Assembly: GCF_900188095.1 (NCBI RefSeq)
Contig: NZ_FZOT01000022.1
Coordinates: forward strand, 1 to 56,756
Direction of reading: 5' to 3'
Length of the DNA stretch: 56,756 nt
Source of the DNA: Noviherbaspirillum humi
Lineage (GTDB): Bacteria; Pseudomonadota; Gammaproteobacteria; Burkholderiales; Burkholderiaceae_D
Position 1 is the stretch's first letter, and the number at the start of each line of letters is the position of its first letter. The notes below the pieces were generated by a model that was given only the letters and a program-made list of their open reading frames with translations, did not search any database and was not told the DNA's origin. The translations under genes and the position numbers were made by a program. Shown piece after piece: positions 49,832 to 56,756 of the stretch.

Positions 49832-50283
49832 GCGCACCCGTCACCTACAACGTCATCGTCGTCGACCCGCCGCAGCGCGAGGTAGTGCAGGTCTTTACCG
49901 CAGGACCGCCAGGCGCGCGCGGGCAATCGGCGGTGACCCTGACCGCCGCGGAAGCGTTGGCCCCGAATGCGCTGGTCTACGTGAAATCAGACGGCACGGT
50001 TGCCAACGCCAGCGCCGTGGCCGAAGGCAAGGAGGCGGTCGGCTTCGTGAAAGCGGGCGTGGCGCCGGGCGCTGCCGCCACCGTCTACCTCGCTGGGAAC
50101 GTGATGGCCGGCTTGTCAGGCCTGACTCCCGGTGCGGCGTATTACCTGAGTACCACGGCCGGCGGCATTGTCGATGCGGCCACGGCGGGCGCCTATGCCA
50201 CGGGCAACGTCGTGCTGCCGATTGGCACGGCGCTGTCGACAACCGAATTGCTGTTTCATCCCACCACCCCTATTACTTTGTGA
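49828..50283 (+). CDS. Phage structural protein, Ala/Gly/Val-rich
   Basis: A 151-residue protein (VTYNVIVVDPPQREVVQVFT, GPPGARGQSAVTLTAAEALA, YYLSTTAGGIVDAATAGAYA). The second half resembles DUF2190-type or fibre-spacer beta repeats. Possibly an accessory fibre component. Confidence 0.6.
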   Translation: MSAPVTYNVIVVDPPQREVVQVFTAGPPGARGQSAVTLTAAEALAPNALVYVKSDGTVANASAVAEGKEAVGFVKAGVAPGAAATVYLAGNVMAGLSGLTPGAAYYLSTTAGGIVDAATAGAYATGNVVLPIGTALSTTELLFHPTTPITL

Positions 50284-50291
50284 GGGTTTCA

Positions 50292-50672
50292 ATGACTTTA
50301 TTACCAGATCAGTCCGACAGCGCCGCGCAAGGCATGCCGCAGTCCATCGCCATTGCGCTCAACCGGCCCTTCATCCATCAGGATGCGCTCGCCGCGGCGC
50401 GCCTGCGCGTGGGCATGTGGGTGGTCACCCAGGACGGCGCCGTCGGCATTCTGACCGGCTGCGGCATTGACGCCATGGGCGAAGTGACCTTCGCCAAGCC
50501 GGATGGCACCACGCTGATGATGCTCGACCAGAACGACAAGCCGGTGCCGGTGGTGGTGCGGTCGCAGCTGGCGGATCTGCGCCAGGCGACCATCGAGGAT
50601 ATCCCGGCCCCGCGCCGGCCTGACGAGGCCGTCCTGATCAGCCTTGGTTACCAGCATGGAGGTGCAGCATGA
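50292..50672 (+). CDS. Phage protein, unknown
   Basis: A 126-residue protein from ATG 50292 (PQSIAIALNRPFIHQDALAA, LRVGMWVVTQDGAVGILTGC, VVRSQLADLRQATIEDIPAP). No family recognised. Its stop overlaps the next ATG. Confidence 0.6.
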   Translation: MTLLPDQSDSAAQGMPQSIAIALNRPFIHQDALAAARLRVGMWVVTQDGAVGILTGCGIDAMGEVTFAKPDGTTLMMLDQNDKPVPVVVRSQLADLRQATIEDIPAPRRPDEAVLISLGYQHGGAA

Positions 50673-51070
50673 CGATTACCGTTGCCAACAGTGGCGAAGT
50701 CATCGCCCTGAGCTACCTCGTGAACAAGGCTGCACCGGAAAACTTGGTGTATCGCCTGTTCTGCAACAACATCACGCCGGCCGAGACCGACACCGCTTCG
50801 ACCTTTACCGAGGCCGCGGGCGGCGGCTACGCTTCCAAGACGCTCACCGGCGCGAACTGGACCATCACTGGCGGCAATCCGTCAACGGCGGCCTATGCGC
50901 AGCAGACCTGGACCTTTACCGGCGCGCTGACGACCAACCCGACTATCTACGGGTACTACGCGACGCGCCTGACCTCGGGCGACCTGGTGCTGGCCGAACC
51001 CTTCACCAGCTTCACCCCGGCCGCCAACGGCGACAACATCCAGCTGACGCCGCAAATCACTGCGGAATGA
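50669..51070 (+). CDS. Phage structural protein, unknown
   Basis: A 133-residue beta-rich protein (TITVANSGEVIALSYLVNKA, NWTITGGNPSTAAYAQQTWT, FTSFTPAANGDNIQLTPQI). Probably a virion component of the fibre region. Coupled to the next gene by overlap. Confidence 0.6.
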   Translation: MTITVANSGEVIALSYLVNKAAPENLVYRLFCNNITPAETDTASTFTEAAGGGYASKTLTGANWTITGGNPSTAAYAQQTWTFTGALTTNPTIYGYYATRLTSGDLVLAEPFTSFTPAANGDNIQLTPQITAE

Positions 51071-51288
51071 TGAGGGCGCTCGCGCTATACCTCGGCAACA
51101 TCTGGTGGGCGCTGGATGTGCTGCTGAACGTGCTGGCGAAGGGGAAACGGGAAACCGTTTCCTCGCGTTGCGGCTGGCAGATCATCGAGCGCCGGCCGTG
51201 CTGGTTCTGCGCCTGGTTCTGCGGGCTGCTGGACAAGACGCGGTGGAAAGACCACTGCATCAACAATCGAATGGAGTCGATGAAATGA
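51067..51288 (+). CDS. Small Cys/Trp-rich protein
   Basis: A 73-residue protein (MRALALYLGNIWWALDVLLN, RRPCWFCAWFCGLLDKTRWK) with one amphipathic or membrane segment and four Cys. It overlaps both neighbours by ATGA-type stops. Unknown function. Confidence 0.55.
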   Translation: MMRALALYLGNIWWALDVLLNVLAKGKRETVSSRCGWQIIERRPCWFCAWFCGLLDKTRWKDHCINNRMESMK

Positions 51289-51653
51289 AGTACCGAACCC
51301 ATGATGACGGCCCGCTGACGTCGATCAGTGTGGTACCCGGTGCGGTGGTAATCGAGATGGATTTCGACGTGCCGGGGTGCCATACCCGCCTGCATGCGCA
51401 CACCTTTGACCACTGGATGGAATGCGTGCGCGGTTCGGCCCGCGTCGAGATCGATGGCATCGAATCGATCGTCGGCCCAGGTGACCGCTACCTAGTCGAA
51501 GCACACAAGAAGCATGCGGTGCACCCGCTGGCGCTCGATACGCTGCTGCGCTGTGTGCATGAACACGCCGACATCCATCCGGACAAGACCGACGGCGAGG
51601 GCATCCCGCTGGAGTGGCTGCAGCGGCTAACCGACGATTGGGGAGTGGTATGA
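51285..51653 (+). CDS. Cupin-domain protein
   Basis: A 122-residue single-domain cupin. Metal-site motif one reads HTRLHAHTFDHWMECVRG and motif two VGPGDRYLVEAHKKHAVHPL. The His residues expected for metal binding are present. It is coupled by overlap to both neighbours in a fibre module. A cupin among virion genes is unusual; it may be an enzyme acting on a saccharide or a structural beta-barrel. Confidence 0.75.
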   Translation: MKYRTHDDGPLTSISVVPGAVVIEMDFDVPGCHTRLHAHTFDHWMECVRGSARVEIDGIESIVGPGDRYLVEAHKKHAVHPLALDTLLRCVHEHADIHPDKTDGEGIPLEWLQRLTDDWGVV

Positions 51654-52591
51654 GAGCAGGTAACTATGTCGAAGAAACGACGACCGCCATTGCCGGCGCC
51701 AGCGGCAACGGCGCGGTCACGCTGACCGCGATTGCCAACACGCCGCGCTTTTCGACGGTGCTCGGCACGGGCGCGACCACGGTGCGTTATGTCATCGAGG
51801 ACACGGTGAACAAGAAGTTCGAGTCCGGCATCGGCACGGTCGCAGCCAACGTCCTCACCCGAAGTCGGCCACAGATCACCTGGGACGGCGCAACTTACAA
51901 GGATGCATCCAGTTCGGTCGCGGCCCTGGCATTCGGATCGACCCCGGCGAGCGGCAACATCAAGATCCGCATGGCGCCGCTGGCCGAGATCGCCGGCGCG
52001 CTCAAGCCGGGCAGGCAGCAGATCACCGACGCTGACAACTTGTGGGCGCTTTATCCCATCTCGGAGCACATGCAGGCCGGCAGCAACGGCTCGGCGCGCA
52101 CGTTTTACCCGAATATCGAGTATTACGCCGGATATAAGATGTCCACTGCCGGCCTGCTAACCGGCATCCGCATCGACCTGAGAACCACTTCCGGCGCGGG
52201 CACGCTGAAATGGGCGTTGTACGATGTCGGCCACAATGGCCTTCCAAATAACAAGCTGGTCACGTTCAACAACGTCAACCTGAGCGCCACCGGCCTCAAA
52301 ACCGATACCGCCGTCGCCTCCTGGGCGCCCGCCAACGGGATTTGGCTGCCGCCTGGCTGGTATGTCATCGGCATGATTTGCGACGTGCAGATCGACCTTG
52401 GCGGCAATACGAATAACATTGACTCGCTGTATTGCCGCTCGAACGGCTACGGCTACGGCGACACGCTGCGTGTGGCCGGCAGTTTTGCATCGGGCTTGCC
52501 AGCCACACCGTCGCTGTCCGGCGCGTCGATGAATGATCCGGGCGCTTCTGGTCATGGCAATGCCTGGATCGGCTTAAAGGTGATCGCATGA
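51650..52591 (+). CDS. Second tail fibre / receptor-binding protein
   Basis: A 313-residue protein. The N-terminal 110 residues (YVEETTTAIAGASGNGAVTL, VRYVIEDTVNKKFESGIGTV) form a virion-attachment domain. The C-terminal part (about 135-313: WALYDVGHNGLPNNKLVTFN, WLPPGWYVIGMICDVQIDL) resembles a jelly-roll receptor-binding tip. AT-ATG overlap with the cupin gene. Confidence 0.75.
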   Translation: MRAGNYVEETTTAIAGASGNGAVTLTAIANTPRFSTVLGTGATTVRYVIEDTVNKKFESGIGTVAANVLTRSRPQITWDGATYKDASSSVAALAFGSTPASGNIKIRMAPLAEIAGALKPGRQQITDADNLWALYPISEHMQAGSNGSARTFYPNIEYYAGYKMSTAGLLTGIRIDLRTTSGAGTLKWALYDVGHNGLPNNKLVTFNNVNLSATGLKTDTAVASWAPANGIWLPPGWYVIGMICDVQIDLGGNTNNIDSLYCRSNGYGYGDTLRVAGSFASGLPATPSLSGASMNDPGASGHGNAWIGLKVIA

Positions 52592-53088
52592 TCAATTACA
52601 TCGAAAAAGGCTATGCGCTGCACCAGGCCATTCGCGCCGCCGGCCACTGGCTGCATGAAGAAAACGGCGTCTGGATTTCGTCGAACGACGAAGCCGTGCA
52701 GGCGATCATCGACAGCTTCGATGCTGCCGCGGGTGCGCGCGCGGCCAAGGTCGCGGCCATCGATGCGCACGCCGCCAAGCTGCGCAACAAGGTGGTTGCC
52801 GGCATCTCGCCCGCCGAAATGTCCTCCTGGCCGCTAAAGGTCAAGGAAGCCATTGCCTACCTGGCTGACGCCAGCGCCGACACGCCGATGCTGACGATGG
52901 AAGCGCAGGCGCGGCAAATCACGGTGCTGGAACTGGCGCAGCGGGTCAAGGCCAACAGCGACCAATTGGCGATGCTGGAAGCGGTCATCGCCGGCAACGC
53001 GGGCCGGCATCGTGATGCGGTCGCGGCGCTCACTGATTGGCAAGCAGTTTCCGCCTACGATTTTTCAACCGGTTGGCCGGAGATTTAA
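52588..53088 (+). CDS. Fibre-linked protein, DUF4376-like
   Basis: A 166-residue helical protein (MINYIEKGYALHQAIRAAGH, WISSNDEAVQAIIDSFDAAA, LKVKEAIAYLADASADTPML). It resembles the helical proteins that follow fibre genes. Overlaps the fibre gene by 4 bases. Confidence 0.65.
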   Translation: MINYIEKGYALHQAIRAAGHWLHEENGVWISSNDEAVQAIIDSFDAAAGARAAKVAAIDAHAAKLRNKVVAGISPAEMSSWPLKVKEAIAYLADASADTPMLTMEAQARQITVLELAQRVKANSDQLAMLEAVIAGNAGRHRDAVAALTDWQAVSAYDFSTGWPEI

Positions 53089-53991
53089 ATGAGTTTCGGC
53101 GCATCCTCGTTCGGTACGCGGCCGCTGGGTACCGGTGCGACGACGTCCGGTGGCGGCGGTGGAGGCGGCCCTGCGTCGCTCACGGTGACGCCATCCGGCG
53201 GCCTTGTCTTCTCCGGGGCTTCTTCCCAGCTGCGCGGTGGTGCCCGCTCACCCGCCGGCGGCATTGTTCTAACAGGAGCCGCCACTAAACTGCGCGGCCG
53301 CATCCCGTCGCCATCTGGTGGCCTGTCCTTGTCTGGTGCTTCGTCCCAATTGCGCGGCGCGGCCCGCGTGCCATCAGGTTGCCTGACACTGGCGGGATCC
53401 GCCACCACGCTACGCGGCCGCATTGCGTCACTTTCGGGCGGTCTGTCGTTCTCCGGCGCTGCCACCCTGGCACGTGGCGCGCTGCGGGCGATCTCAGGCG
53501 GTATTGCCTTTTCGGGCACTTCATCCTTCCTGCGGCGTGCGGCACGCGCGGCCAGCGGTGGCCTGGTGCTGGCTGGTTCGGCGGCGGTCGGCTATGCCGG
53601 CGCCCTGCAACAGCGCGTCCTCACGCCGATCGGCGGGCTCGCGCTGGCGGGGGCCGCGACCGTGCGCCGTGGCGTGGCCAGAATGGCGGCCGGTGGTCTC
53701 GCGCTGGCCGGTGCGGCGGGCGTGCGGCGCAGCATGGCCAAAGCCGGCATCGGTGGCCTCACATTGGCCGGTGTGGCGCTGGTCGTGTTGCTCGGCCGGG
53801 GGAAATATGCGCTGCTGCTGAAAGGCGTCAGGCTGCGCCAGATCACCGATGCCTCGCTCGGCACCGGCGCCAAGCCGGTCGTGCTCTACCAGGGCCGGCT
53901 GCGGCGCCGGGTGGCGTCCGAAGGAGTGCCCGTGGTGCTGGATAACGGCCGCTATCGGCTGTTGGCGGCGGACGAGACGCTCAAGCTTTAG
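53089..53991 (+). CDS. Tandem 20-residue repeat protein
   Basis: A 300-residue protein. After a Gly-rich start (SFGASSFGTRPLGTGATTSG) about ten repeats of roughly 20 residues run from about residue 38 to 235, built on GGLxLSGAAxxLRGxxRxPS. Odd and even copies differ (SSQLRGGAR versus TKLRGRIP), suggesting a 40-residue super-repeat. A beta-rich cap follows (YALLLKGVRLRQITDASLG, LDNGRYRLLAADETLKL). It may be a fibre shaft or adhesin-like extension. The C-terminal cap looks like a virion attachment domain. No family named. Confidence 0.75.
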   Translation: MSFGASSFGTRPLGTGATTSGGGGGGGPASLTVTPSGGLVFSGASSQLRGGARSPAGGIVLTGAATKLRGRIPSPSGGLSLSGASSQLRGAARVPSGCLTLAGSATTLRGRIASLSGGLSFSGAATLARGALRAISGGIAFSGTSSFLRRAARAASGGLVLAGSAAVGYAGALQQRVLTPIGGLALAGAATVRRGVARMAAGGLALAGAAGVRRSMAKAGIGGLTLAGVALVVLLGRGKYALLLKGVRLRQITDASLGTGAKPVVLYQGRLRRRVASEGVPVVLDNGRYRLLAADETLKL

Positions 53992-54008
53992 GTGGCGTCA
54001 CCTACCAG

Positions 54009-54030
54009 GCCCGCTCAAGCGGGCTTTTTT
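54009..54030 (+). terminator. Intra-operon terminator
   Basis: GCCCGCT and AGCGGGC pair around a 2-base loop, followed by TTTTTT. Between the repeat protein and the lysis genes. Confidence 0.85.
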
Positions 54031-54057
54031 ATTGCCAATAACAAGAAAGGGGCACCA

Positions 54058-54396
54058 ATGGACCAGGAAGAGCGCTTTACGGAAGACATGCATCGGCAAT
54101 TCCGGGAAGCGGTACTGAAACGCCTGCGCGAGGGTGACGAGCGGATGGGCGCCATGTCGGCGCAGATTAAGGAAAACACCGACCTAACGAAAGAGATGAA
54201 GGAAGACTTTGCCGACATCAAAAAAAGTCACGAAGAGCAGGGCAAGGGCATCAAGGAGATGCTCGAGATCCTCAGCGTCTCGAAAGCGGGGGGAAGGTTC
54301 CTCAACTTCGTCGGCACGGTTGTGGTGAAGGCGGCGGCCGTCTGGGCAGCGATCACCGGGATCATGCATCTCATCAACGGGAGGAACGGGACGTGA
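54058..54396 (+). CDS. Small coiled-coil membrane protein, possible lysis accessory
   Basis: A 112-residue protein: a charged helical coil (LREGDERMGAMSAQIKENTD, LTKEMKEDFADIKKSHEEQG) and one C-terminal transmembrane helix (TVVVKAAAVWAAITGIMHLI). The position just before lysozyme fits a holin or lysis regulator. GAAAGGGGC upstream. Confidence 0.65.
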   Translation: MDQEERFTEDMHRQFREAVLKRLREGDERMGAMSAQIKENTDLTKEMKEDFADIKKSHEEQGKGIKEMLEILSVSKAGGRFLNFVGTVVVKAAAVWAAITGIMHLINGRNGT

Positions 54397-54908
54397 GTTT
54401 TGACCAAGCCTTTGAGCAGCTGATCGGCAACGAGGGCCGCTATAGTGACAATCCAAAGGACCCGGGCAACTGGTCTGGCGGGAAGGTCGGTGTTGGCACC
54501 CTCGACGGTACGATGTGGGGCGTATCGGCGCCGGTGGCGCGCGCCTGGGGCTACAAGGGGCGCATGCAGGATCTGCCACTGAACATGGCCAAGGCGATCG
54601 CGAAGACCAAGTACTGGGACGTGTACCAGTGCGACCAGTTCGATGACCGAATTGCGTTCCAAGTGATCGACGCGGCCTACAACGGCGGCTATCCCGCGAA
54701 ATGGCTGCAGCAGGCGGCCGGCGTGACTGTCGACGGCGTGATCGGTGCCCAGACTGTCAAGGCAGTGCGGTCGACCGACCCGATGAAAATCATCATGCGC
54801 TTTGATGCCTACCGGCTGAAATACATGAAGGATTGCCAGATATGGCCAGACGTTTCCCGCGGCTGGGTGGACCGAATCGCAAACAATCTGCTGCTGGGGG
54901 CGGCGTAA
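54393..54908 (+). CDS. Endolysin, glycosyl hydrolase family 108
   Basis: A 171-residue muramidase from GTG 54393. The catalytic Glu is in LIGNEGRYSDNPKDPGN, the GH108 signature; VTVDGVIGAQTVKAV is a peptidoglycan-binding-like part. No signal peptide, so release needs the holin. Confidence 0.9.
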   Translation: MSFDQAFEQLIGNEGRYSDNPKDPGNWSGGKVGVGTLDGTMWGVSAPVARAWGYKGRMQDLPLNMAKAIAKTKYWDVYQCDQFDDRIAFQVIDAAYNGGYPAKWLQQAAGVTVDGVIGAQTVKAVRSTDPMKIIMRFDAYRLKYMKDCQIWPDVSRGWVDRIANNLLLGAA

Positions 54909-55312
54909 TGGCACTCGATCCCGTCACCGCCGTGCTCGACGTCGGCAGCAAGGTCATCGACCGGCTGTGGCCGGACCCTGGCCAAGCGGCTGCCGCCAAG
55001 CTCGAGCTATTCAAGCTAAACCAGTCCGGTGAGCTGACGCAGATTGTCGGGCAGCTGGAGATCAACAAGGCCGAGGCGGCAAACGCTTCCGTCTTCACGT
55101 CGGGCTGGCGCCCGTTTATCGGTTGGGTTTGCGGCGCCGCGCTGGTCTATCAATACCTGCTGCGTCCGATCGTGACCTGGATAGCCCTACTGACAGGGCA
55201 CACGCTACCGCCGCTGCCCGGGCTAGACGACAACCTGTGGCAGCTGCTGCTCGGCATGCTGGGATTGGGAAGCTTGCGTACCTTCGAGAAGATCAACGGG
55301 GTAGCAAAGTGA
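54908..55312 (+). CDS. Holin, 3TM GTA-holin type
   Basis: A 134-residue protein with hydrophobic segments in the second half (FIGWVCGAALVYQYLLRPIV, LLGMLGLGSLRTFEKI). The layout matches the 3TM holin family (GTA_holin_3TM). One base overlaps with the endolysin stop. It forms the inner-membrane hole for lysis. Confidence 0.82.
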   Translation: MALDPVTAVLDVGSKVIDRLWPDPGQAAAAKLELFKLNQSGELTQIVGQLEINKAEAANASVFTSGWRPFIGWVCGAALVYQYLLRPIVTWIALLTGHTLPPLPGLDDNLWQLLLGMLGLGSLRTFEKINGVAK

Positions 55313-55446
55313 TGAATGAAAGCTACCAGAAGCAAATAGGGAGATGTGTCGAGTTTCTTTACATCTACCGAGCTTCCTCCACATGTGTTTCCACCAAGCA
55401 TTTGATTTTAATCAGATTTGTGATGCTGGCCCGTAAGTTGCTATAG
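55312..55446 (+). CDS. Very small hypothetical frame
   Basis: A 44-residue frame (MNESYQKQIGRCVEFLYIYR) that starts within the holin stop. Composition is weak and there is no ribosome binding site beyond coupling. Probably not an Rz-type spanin. Low confidence. Confidence 0.25.
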   Translation: MNESYQKQIGRCVEFLYIYRASSTCVSTKHLILIRFVMLARKLL

Positions 55447-55472
55447 AACAATTATTGAAAATAGGAGCCCTC

Positions 55473-56210
55473 ATGAAAGCCATCACTTCGATTCTTGCTG
55501 CCGTCGCTCTTACCGTCGGTGTTGCCAGTTCCGCGTCTGCTACCGTCTTTACCTATACGTCGAGTGGGACGATCTCCGGTGGCTACAATGACAGTTACGA
55601 TTACTCAGGTCTTTTCGGTGGAGGTAGTCTCTTCGGCAAATCCTTCACGCTAACAACCAGTTTCGATACTAATAATAATTACTGGAACGAAAGTTATCCT
55701 AATCAGTACAGCAGTTCCTATGGTTACGCTCCAATGAGCGTTTCGGTTAATGTAGATGGACATTCGTACGCAACCACTATCAGCAATAGCTATAGTGGCC
55801 AAGGTTTCATTGCCAATGGCGTGAGTACAGGAAACACGAGTTACGACATTGACGAGGTATATACCTATGGCTCTGGAATTACCGATAACGGTTCGTACGT
55901 TGAAATACAGCAATACGCTTATGATTACTGGAACACGTTTGTCGGATCCTCTAACTCTTTAGACATTAGCCGTACTATTGATCCGTCTAACCTGTTCGTA
56001 AGCCAAGCATATTTCTACTTGTCAGATCCAACTGCCGGTAGCACTTACTTCAACATTTACGGTGGAACCGCATATGGCGTTAGCAGTGGCATTCAGTCGA
56101 TTGTTATAAACGGTGGTAACGTGCCGGAGCCTGAGACCCTCGCTCTGTTTGGCATTGGACTGCTCGGATTTGCTGTCACACGGCGCAAGGCGAAGAAGCA
56201 AGCTGCCTGA
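55473..56210 (+). CDS. PEP-CTERM sorting-domain protein
   Basis: A 245-residue exported protein. Signal peptide 1-24 (SILAAVALTVGVASSASA). The middle is Tyr/Ser/Asn/Gly-rich and lacks Cys. The C-terminus has VPEPETLALFGIGLLG, a hydrophobic helix and a basic tail, the PEP-CTERM signal for exosortase. AGGAG precedes ATG 55473. Base composition is clearly lower in GC than the phage genes. It lies after the lysis genes, so it is a cargo gene or the first host gene beyond the prophage. Confidence 0.88.
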   Translation: MKAITSILAAVALTVGVASSASATVFTYTSSGTISGGYNDSYDYSGLFGGGSLFGKSFTLTTSFDTNNNYWNESYPNQYSSSYGYAPMSVSVNVDGHSYATTISNSYSGQGFIANGVSTGNTSYDIDEVYTYGSGITDNGSYVEIQQYAYDYWNTFVGSSNSLDISRTIDPSNLFVSQAYFYLSDPTAGSTYFNIYGGTAYGVSSGIQSIVINGGNVPEPETLALFGIGLLGFAVTRRKAKKQAA

Positions 56211-56231
56211 CTTATCCGCAGACGCTATCAG

Positions 56232-56253
56232 ACCCCGCTTACAGCGGGGTTTT
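56232..56253 (+). terminator. Terminator of the PEP-CTERM gene
   Basis: ACCCCGCT and AGCGGGGT pair around TAC, followed by TTTGC. 20 bases after the PEP-CTERM stop. Confidence 0.8.
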
Positions 56254-56357
56254 GCATTTATAGGCAAGGGAGACGGCGTTGCGGCCGCAATACGGAACTG
56301 CTGGCGAATATGCCGGCAATGAAATGAAAGCCCCGCGCTAATCGGTCTGTGTCGCGC

Positions 56358-56738
56358 TCAGTCCAGTTCCACCAATATTCTAAGCATCTGGACCGCTACC
56401 TTTTTATGCTTTTCATCCAAGCGGGTGAAGTTGTGCAACAGTGAGGCGGTCAGTAGATCCGTTGCTTGTGGCTCTGGCGCCGAATTTTGCACCGGGGTGC
56501 CAAACCTGAGCCATTCAGGCTCAACGTTGAGCATTTGTGCCAGCACACGAATCTTATTTTGGGTGGGAATCGCCTGTCCTATCAGCCATTTGCGAGCCGC
56601 GTGGATACTGACGTTCTCGGAACTAACACTATTGAAGAGTTCGGCAAGCCTGGTTGCACTGTTACTTTGGAAACCCGCCGTTTCCAAGGCGACGCTGAGG
56701 CGTTCGCTGAATTGTTCACGTTCGACCTGACTATTCAT
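56358..56738 (-). CDS. XRE-family transcriptional regulator
   Basis: A 126-residue protein with an N-terminal helix-turn-helix (ATRLAELFNSVSSENVSIHA, ARKWLIGQAIPTQNKIRVLA, QMLNVEPEWLRFG) typical of phage-type XRE regulators. The C-terminal helices (LLHNFTRLDEKHKKVAVQML) are of unknown role. It reads toward the prophage. It could be a host or second-prophage gene. No att site was identified nearby. Confidence 0.8.
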   Translation of the reverse strand: MNSQVEREQFSERLSVALETAGFQSNSATRLAELFNSVSSENVSIHAARKWLIGQAIPTQNKIRVLAQMLNVEPEWLRFGTPVQNSAPEPQATDLLTASLLHNFTRLDEKHKKVAVQMLRILVELD

Positions 56739-56756
56739 TGTTATTGGCGTTTATAT

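Larger units (their letters stand above)
15888..56260. mobile_element. Prophage with lambda-like head and Mu-like contractile tail
   Basis: It runs from the integrase through regulators, replication, packaging, head, tail and lysis genes, all phage-type. Left boundary: the break in the truncated host frame near 15888 (inferred). Right boundary: uncertain; the lysis cassette ends at 55312, a cargo gene and its terminator end near 56253, and an XRE gene follows. No duplicated att core was found by eye. No MuA/MuB transposase is present, so despite the Mu-type tail it integrates by a tyrosine recombinase. Confidence 0.85.

Noticed and set aside
16032-55312. Mu-like transposable phage
   Set aside because: Tail genes are Mu-type, but there is a tyrosine integrase, and no MuA or MuB transposition genes, so it is not a transposing phage.

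Overview
The window is a high-GC bacterial chromosome segment carrying one long prophage. Gene content (hybrid histidine kinase, GGDEF-EAL protein, CueR, CorA, a PEP-CTERM protein, filamentous-haemagglutinin remains) and codon use suggest a betaproteobacterium of the Burkholderiales, probably Oxalobacteraceae (Herbaspirillum, Noviherbaspirillum or Massilia-like). That placement is inference; no rRNA or tRNA gene is present to fix it.

Region 1 (1-2640) is a gene graveyard: the 3' end of an IS3-family transposase with an internal stop, a contact-dependent-inhibition type toxin tip with a frameshift, its intact CPCC-type immunity candidate, and fragments of filamentous haemagglutinin. Region 2 (2622-15597) is host chromosome. 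It holds a sigma-54 activator, an AraC regulator, a 1.3 kb AT-richer gap, a hypothetical protein, a dual GGDEF/EAL membrane protein, a hybrid histidine kinase, a PIN-like protein behind a near-consensus LexA box, a CueR-type MerR regulator and a CorA-type transporter. A truncated minus-strand reading frame (15660-15887) lies at the prophage edge.

Region 3 (about 15.9 kb to at least 55.3 kb) is a prophage. A P4-like tyrosine integrase comes first, then a low-GC cargo segment with a large lipoprotein and two small membrane proteins. A minus-strand early operon (AlpA-like gene and small unknowns) and a CI/Cro-type switch follow, with two mirror-image TTGACT-18-TATACT promoters and palindromic operators. 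The plus-strand early genes are a CII-like regulator, a VapE-type primase/helicase, a striking 250-bp repeat and hairpin array, and a Q-like antiterminator. The late operon starts with a candidate cos region and a lambda-type head module (small terminase, GpA large terminase, gpW, gpB portal, a prohead protease fused to the capsid protein, cement and FII-like protein). A Mu-type contractile tail follows (sheath, tube, frameshifted tail chaperone, tape measure, gpN, gpP, gp45-gp48), then two fibre modules, a cupin, a 20-residue tandem-repeat protein, lysozyme and holin. Several intrinsic terminators lie inside this single-direction operon, which fits processive antitermination by the Q-like protein. 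A PEP-CTERM protein gene and an XRE-type regulator lie at the right end. No attR could be identified, so the right boundary is open.

No CRISPR array, tRNA or rRNA was seen. The features most worth a second look are the repeat array after the primase, the 20-residue repeat protein, the terminator-rich late operon with its antitermination start, the tail-chaperone frameshift, the capsid fusion with an internal start, the PIN-like gene with a LexA box, and the PEP-CTERM gene beside the lysis cassette.
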